A stretch of 64,000 nt of DNA from Allosphingosinicella deserti (GTDB lineage Bacteria; Pseudomonadota; Alphaproteobacteria; Sphingomonadales; Sphingomonadaceae), in contig NZ_PXYI01000007.1 of NCBI RefSeq assembly GCF_003012735.1, forward strand, positions 1-64,000, read 5' to 3'. The position numbers were made by a program, and so were the translations under genes. The notes beneath the pieces are model-generated. The model made no database searches, was not told the DNA's origin, and saw only the letters and a program-made list of their open reading frames with translations. Shown here piece by piece: positions 60,402 to 64,000 of this stretch (position 1 is the stretch's first letter; the number at the start of each line of letters is the position of its first letter).

Positions 60402-60797
60402 TCATTGTCGCGGTGGAGCCCGCTCGAACCGCGTCGCCGCAGAGAAGCCGGCGCCGGTCACCAGCACCCGGTAGGATCGGCCGGGCTGCAACGCGGGCGC
60501 GGCCTTTGTCGCTCCAAATCCCGTCGGCAGCTCTCCGTAGCGCAAACGGGTGACGCACATATCGGAGGATCGGCCCCCGCTGATTTCCCACAGGGGGGGA
60601 GCGTCGTCGGGTGCGGCCGGATAGACGCTCACGCTCTCGATGCAGTTTTGCACGCCCTCGGACCTCGGCTGGACGGCGAAGGTCGCCCCTTGTTGATCCT
60701 GGGCGACCTGCAGATCGGCACCGTCGCGGCATCCGCACAGGAGCAAAGCGGAGGCGATTGCCAGCCCGCGATCCCCTCCGGCGCCCCTAGAGGCCAT
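60402..60797 (-). CDS. Putative lipoprotein, 131 aa
   Basis: The N-terminus GAGGDRGLAIASALLLCGC ends in a lipobox-like LLCGC, so the mature protein is probably lipid-anchored. The body (CIESVSVYPAAPDDAPPLWE, then CVTRLRYGELPTGFGATKAA) is strand-rich. The ATG overlaps the end of the DUF4157 gene by 11 bp, so the two are translated from one message. No family is recognised. Confidence 0.7.
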   Translation of the reverse strand: MASRGAGGDRGLAIASALLLCGCRDGADLQVAQDQQGATFAVQPRSEGVQNCIESVSVYPAAPDDAPPLWEISGGRSSDMCVTRLRYGELPTGFGATKAAPALQPGRSYRVLVTGAGFSAATRFERAPPRQ

Positions 60798-61785
60798 AGA
60801 TGCCCGTTCCGTCGAGGCGCTTTTCCAGATCCCGCAGCGCGGCCTGATCCTGGGGCAGGGTCGATCCGCGGAGCCGCGCGTAATCGCCGACCATTTCAGC
60901 CTGTCCTTCGATCGTTTCCTCGGCGTAGCGCGTGTCGCGCGTGTCGTAGCGGTAGACCGCGTTCCGATCGAAGTCATGCTCCTTCAGATCATCGGCATAT
61001 TTGCCGGCGAACGAGCCATAGCCGAGCCGTTCATATTGAACGACATGGGTGAATTCGTGGAGCAGCAATTCGCGCTCGGCGCCAGGCTGACCGAGATCGC
61101 CCGAATAATGATCGGAATCGAGGTAGATCGTGTTGCCGATGGTGATCGCAGGATTGCCGCCGACCTTGAATGCCGCGTGCGCGGCGGGCGACTTGCCGGG
61201 ACCGTCGACGATCCTGACCTCGTCGAGATCGATTTCGGAGCCGAACGCCGCGCTTATCGCGGTGCGCTCGGCACTCGTCAGGGGACGCGCCTTGTCGCCC
61301 CGCATCGAATCCGCGAGCGCGTCGGCCGCCTCGTGCGGGAGGGTCCGGAGCTTGTCGCCGATGGCGTCGGCGGCGTCGCGCAAAGCGTCCAGGCTGCGGC
61401 GTGCGAGATCGAGCGGGTTCGGCAGGCTCGGCAAATCGGGCAGGCTCGGCAAATCGGGCAGGCTCGGGAGCCCGGCAAGCGGGAGGGTGGGAATGCCCGG
61501 AATGCCGGGAAGATCCGGAACGCCCGGAAAGTCCCAGCCGCCGAACCCGGCCGCCACCGGCATCGAGCGGAGCAGCTCGCCCTGTTCGACCGGCGTGAGG
61601 CTGGCGGCCGCCTGATCATGACGGGCTGCGGCGGCCCGCGCGTCCGTTTGCGCCAGCGCCGCGATTTCCACGCCCGACGCGTCGACATCGATCCGCCCCC
61701 GGGCATCGGTCGGGAGCGGCGCAACCGGCGACGGTTTCGGCGCAGCCGGGCTGAAGCTCACGCCGCGGTCTTCGATGGCCAACAT
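60787..61785 (-). CDS. DUF4157 domain protein with HEXXH metalloprotease motif
   Basis: This 332-residue protein has a disordered N-terminal 80 residues and a proline-rich stretch with three LPSLPD-type repeats (residues about 100-122). A DUF4157-like C-terminal domain follows: AHAAFKVGGNPAITIGNTIY, then LLHEFTHVVQYERLG with zinc ligands His243 and His247 and Glu244. DUF4157 proteins often accompany extracellular contractile injection systems as cargo-associated peptidases, but no such genes are visible here. GGAGAGA before ATG 61785 sets the start. Confidence 0.85.
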   Translation of the reverse strand: MLAIEDRGVSFSPAAPKPSPVAPLPTDARGRIDVDASGVEIAALAQTDARAAAARHDQAAASLTPVEQGELLRSMPVAAGFGGWDFPGVPDLPGIPGIPTLPLAGLPSLPDLPSLPDLPSLPNPLDLARRSLDALRDAADAIGDKLRTLPHEAADALADSMRGDKARPLTSAERTAISAAFGSEIDLDEVRIVDGPGKSPAAHAAFKVGGNPAITIGNTIYLDSDHYSGDLGQPGAERELLLHEFTHVVQYERLGYGSFAGKYADDLKEHDFDRNAVYRYDTRDTRYAEETIEGQAEMVGDYARLRGSTLPQDQAALRDLEKRLDGTGIYGL

Positions 61786-61980
61786 CGGTCTCTCCTCGAT
61801 TTTCGGGAGAGAGTGAGGGAGGCCGACGCCGGTGACAATCAACGAATCGATGAGGCTGCCGGCCATCTGGGGTACGAAGAAGGCAAGCGCAGGTGACAAA
61901 TGTCACCCCAAGGCCATGACGGCCCACACTGGCCTCCCGTGCCCCTCCCGCCGATACCTGGACACAGCCAGGAGGGTAGA

Positions 61981-62889
61981 ATGGACAGGAATGGAATGGC
62001 AGTGGTCGCACGGCTGCGGGGCGTCACCAAGACGCTCGGCGGCCGTCCGGTACTGAACGCAATCAGCCTCGAGGTGCGGGCCGGCGAAGTGACCGCCCTG
62101 CTCGGGCCGAACGGCGCCGGGAAGACCACGACCGTGGGCGTGCTGACCGGCAGGTTCGCGCCCGACGCGGGCGAGGCGGAGTTGTTCGGGCTCGATCCGG
62201 GGCGCCCCGCGGCGCGTGCGCGCATTGGGGTGGTGCTGCAGAGCGCCGGGCTTCCGGACGTGCTGACGGTGCGGGAGCTGGTGTCCCTGCATTCCGGCTA
62301 TTATCGCCGACCACGCGAGATCCACGAGACGATGGCATTGGCAGGGCTCGAGGGACTGGAAAAGCGGCGTGCCGGCGCGCTTTCCGGCGGACAGCTCCGA
62401 CGGCTCCATTACGCGCTCGCCATCTGCGGACAGCCGGATTTGCTGGTCCTCGACGAACCCACGACCGGCCTCGATCACGAGGCGCGCCGGCGGCTCTGGT
62501 CCAGCGTCCGTGCCGAAGCCGATGCGGGGACCGCGGTGCTGCTGACGACCCATTATCTGGAGGAGGCGGATGCGCTCGCCGATCGCATCATCGTCATCGA
62601 CGACGGCCGGATCGTCGCCGACGCCACGCCGTCCGGGATCAAGGCGGATGTCGCCGGATCGACCATACGCTGCCGCACGATGCTTCCCGATCCGGCGCTC
62701 GCGGCGCTGCCGGGCGTCCGGTCGGTCCGTCGGAGCGGCGGCGCAGCGACCTTGCTCGTCGCCGACGGCGCCGTTGCGGCGCGGGCGCTGCTCGGGGCGG
62801 ATCCGTCGGTTTCGGATCTGACGATCAGCGCGGCCTCGCTGGAAGACGCGCTCGGCGATCTTTCCGCCACCATTCGAAAGGCAGCATGA
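61981..62889 (+). CDS. ABC transporter ATP-binding protein
   Basis: This 302-residue ATPase has Walker A GPNGAGKTTT, Q-loop VVLQSAG, signature LSGGQLRR, Walker B LLVLDEPTTGLD and the H-loop TTHYLEEAD. The C-terminal extension is typical of ABC-2 drug or lipid exporters. AGGAGGGTAGA directly before ATG 61981 is a strong ribosome-binding site. The stop overlaps the permease ATG (ATGA). Confidence 0.95.
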   Translation: MDRNGMAVVARLRGVTKTLGGRPVLNAISLEVRAGEVTALLGPNGAGKTTTVGVLTGRFAPDAGEAELFGLDPGRPAARARIGVVLQSAGLPDVLTVRELVSLHSGYYRRPREIHETMALAGLEGLEKRRAGALSGGQLRRLHYALAICGQPDLLVLDEPTTGLDHEARRRLWSSVRAEADAGTAVLLTTHYLEEADALADRIIVIDDGRIVADATPSGIKADVAGSTIRCRTMLPDPALAALPGVRSVRRSGGAATLLVADGAVAARALLGADPSVSDLTISAASLEDALGDLSATIRKAA

Positions 62890-63641
62890 TGGAAAATGCA
62901 CTTGCCCGTCCGGCCGGCGTGTTCGCCCGCGAGAGCGTCGCGGAACTGCGCAAGAATCTGCGCCTGCCGCAGTTCGCGCTGCCGACGATCCTCACGCCGG
63001 CATTGTTCTATGGCCTGTTCGCCGTCATGCTCAACAAGGCCGGGCCAGGCGCGGCGGCCTATTCGCTGGCGACGTTCGGCGTGTTCGCAGCCACCGGGCC
63101 GGCCTTGTTCGGCTTCGGCGCCGGCGTCGCCGTCGAACGGGAGAACGGGCTGATCGAGCTCAAGCGGGTGTCACCGCTTCCGGCCGGCGCCTACATCTGC
63201 GCGAAACTGGTCTCCGCCGGAGCGATGGCGGCGCTTGCGCTGGCGATGATCTACGCCTTGTCCCTGATCGGCGGAGTCCGCCTGCCGCCGGAACAATGGG
63301 CCTTGCTGGTGATCGTCCACCTGCTGTCGGTGATCCCGTTCGCGCTGCTCGGCTTCGCGATCGGCATGCGTGTGGGGGCGAAGGGCGCGATCGCCGCAGC
63401 CAACGCGCTGTACCTCGGCTTCTCGATCCTGGGCGGCCTGTGGATGCCGATCACGATCCTGCCGGGCTGGATGCAGCAGGCGGCCTGGCTGACGCCGTCC
63501 TTCCATCTCGGCCAGATCGCGCTGTCGACGATCGGTGTGCCGCCGCAGGGATCGGCGCCGTGGCATGTCGCGGCGCTCGTGTTCATCACGGCGGCGGCGG
63601 CGTGGCTGGCACTGCGGGGCTGGCGGCGGAGCCCGGCTTGA
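62886..63641 (+). CDS. ABC-2 type transporter permease
   Basis: This 251-residue membrane protein has six helices, including ALPTILTPALFYGLFAVMLN and ALYLGFSILGGLWMPITILP, as in ABC-2 permeases. It starts on the ATGA overlap with the ATPase gene and presumably forms a dimeric exporter with it. The substrate may be a lipid-active drug or peptide, given the following sensor kinase, but that is inference. Confidence 0.92.
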   Translation: MMENALARPAGVFARESVAELRKNLRLPQFALPTILTPALFYGLFAVMLNKAGPGAAAYSLATFGVFAATGPALFGFGAGVAVERENGLIELKRVSPLPAGAYICAKLVSAGAMAALALAMIYALSLIGGVRLPPEQWALLVIVHLLSVIPFALLGFAIGMRVGAKGAIAAANALYLGFSILGGLWMPITILPGWMQQAAWLTPSFHLGQIALSTIGVPPQGSAPWHVAALVFITAAAAWLALRGWRRSPA

Positions 63642-63664
63642 CCGCCGCCGGGCCGCAGGCGAGC

Positions 63665-64000
63665 ATGGCCGCCATGCGACAGGCCGCGCCCTCTTCCGCT
63701 TCCGAGCAACGCTGGTATCAACGCATAGCCGACGTCCAGCGTCCCTGGATCTGGCTGATCTACCTGCCGCTTTTCGGCGTGACCTGGCTCGTCGAGCGCC
63801 CGAGCCTGCGCGATCTGATCGCCTCCGGCGCCGGGTTGATCCTGTTCCTGGCGCTCTACGTCTGCGCGTCCCGGCAGCGCGGCGTCCGGATCATCCTTCC
63901 CGCCGTGCTGATGCTGTTGCTGTCGTTCGCGATGATCCCGTTCGGAGGCAATTGGACGGTGCTCGCCGTTTACGCCTGTTCGACGGCCGCGGAAGTTCGT
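63665..64000 (+). CDS. Sensor histidine kinase, N-terminal part (cut by window end)
   Basis: The 112 visible residues contain a cytoplasmic start (QRWYQRIADVQRPW) and several transmembrane helices (IWLIYLPLFGVTWLVE, DLIASGAGLILFLALYVC, IILPAVLMLLLSFAMIPFGG). This layout, directly downstream of an ABC-2 exporter, is typical of LiaS/DesK-type sensor kinases that control the transporter. A TTG at 63638 overlapping the permease stop is an alternative start. The kinase domain lies outside the window. Confidence 0.75.
   Translation, partial: MAAMRQAAPSSASEQRWYQRIADVQRPWIWLIYLPLFGVTWLVERPSLRDLIASGAGLILFLALYVCASRQRGVRIILPAVLMLLLSFAMIPFGGNWTVLAVYACSTAAEVR

Overview
The window is a high-GC alphaproteobacterial chromosome segment, most likely from a Sphingomonas-like member of the Sphingomonadaceae. 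This rests on protein style (small sphingomonad-type hypotheticals, DUF4287 and PRC-barrel proteins, glutathione-dependent formaldehyde oxidation). No rRNA or tRNA gene is visible, so the assignment is an inference.

The window has two halves. From 1 to about 37.6 kb lies an accessory region in which short, mostly single genes of unrelated function are separated by a degenerate dispersed repeat of about 145 bp. I can recognise about 27 copies plus fragments, named R0-R29 here. Every copy points the same way along the window. Each has a left end close to AATGTCCGC, a middle GCGGACATTCGC motif and a right end close to GTGGAAAGCGACATT. Between the middle and right motifs sits a hairpin whose sequence varies from copy to copy while its self-complementarity persists. 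Genes in either orientation are packed against the repeats, and several minus-strand stop codons lie inside the repeat's right end. The modules carry an R2K-type ATP-grasp, lipoproteins, a TonB-like domain, a DUF1629/Imm11-like protein, an OmpA-like protein, an Ea22-like protein, a cupin, an accessory signal peptidase II, a GNAT enzyme, a DUF2185 protein and many unknowns. An IS1182-type element (1,520 bp, 4-bp target duplication) has inserted into one repeat. This array of repeat-delimited modules is the main candidate for an undescribed system.

Inside the accessory half, 10.5-28 kb holds more conventional regulated units. These are a MarR/membrane-protein pair, an ArsR/SDR pair, an alpha/beta hydrolase with an AraC regulator, and a TetR regulator. 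Each has a visible palindromic or periodic candidate operator. A 986-residue RTX calcium-binding protein lies at 24.8-27.8 kb.

From about 37.6 kb to the end the repeats stop and genes are larger and better conserved. They include an S9 prolyl oligopeptidase, an MFS transporter, a PA2169-type four-helix protein, an O-methyltransferase, a GST, a Nudix hydrolase, a Tat-exported flavin amine oxidase and a subtilisin-like protease with an RTX tail related to the 24.8 kb protein. A 3-hydroxyacyl-CoA dehydrogenase-like SDR and a thiolase follow. Next comes a formaldehyde-detoxification operon (class III alcohol dehydrogenase, purU, S-formylglutathione hydrolase, cysQ), then a TauE-type exporter, a DUF4157 HEXXH protein with an overlapping lipoprotein gene, and an ABC-2 exporter followed by the start of a sensor histidine kinase cut by the window end.
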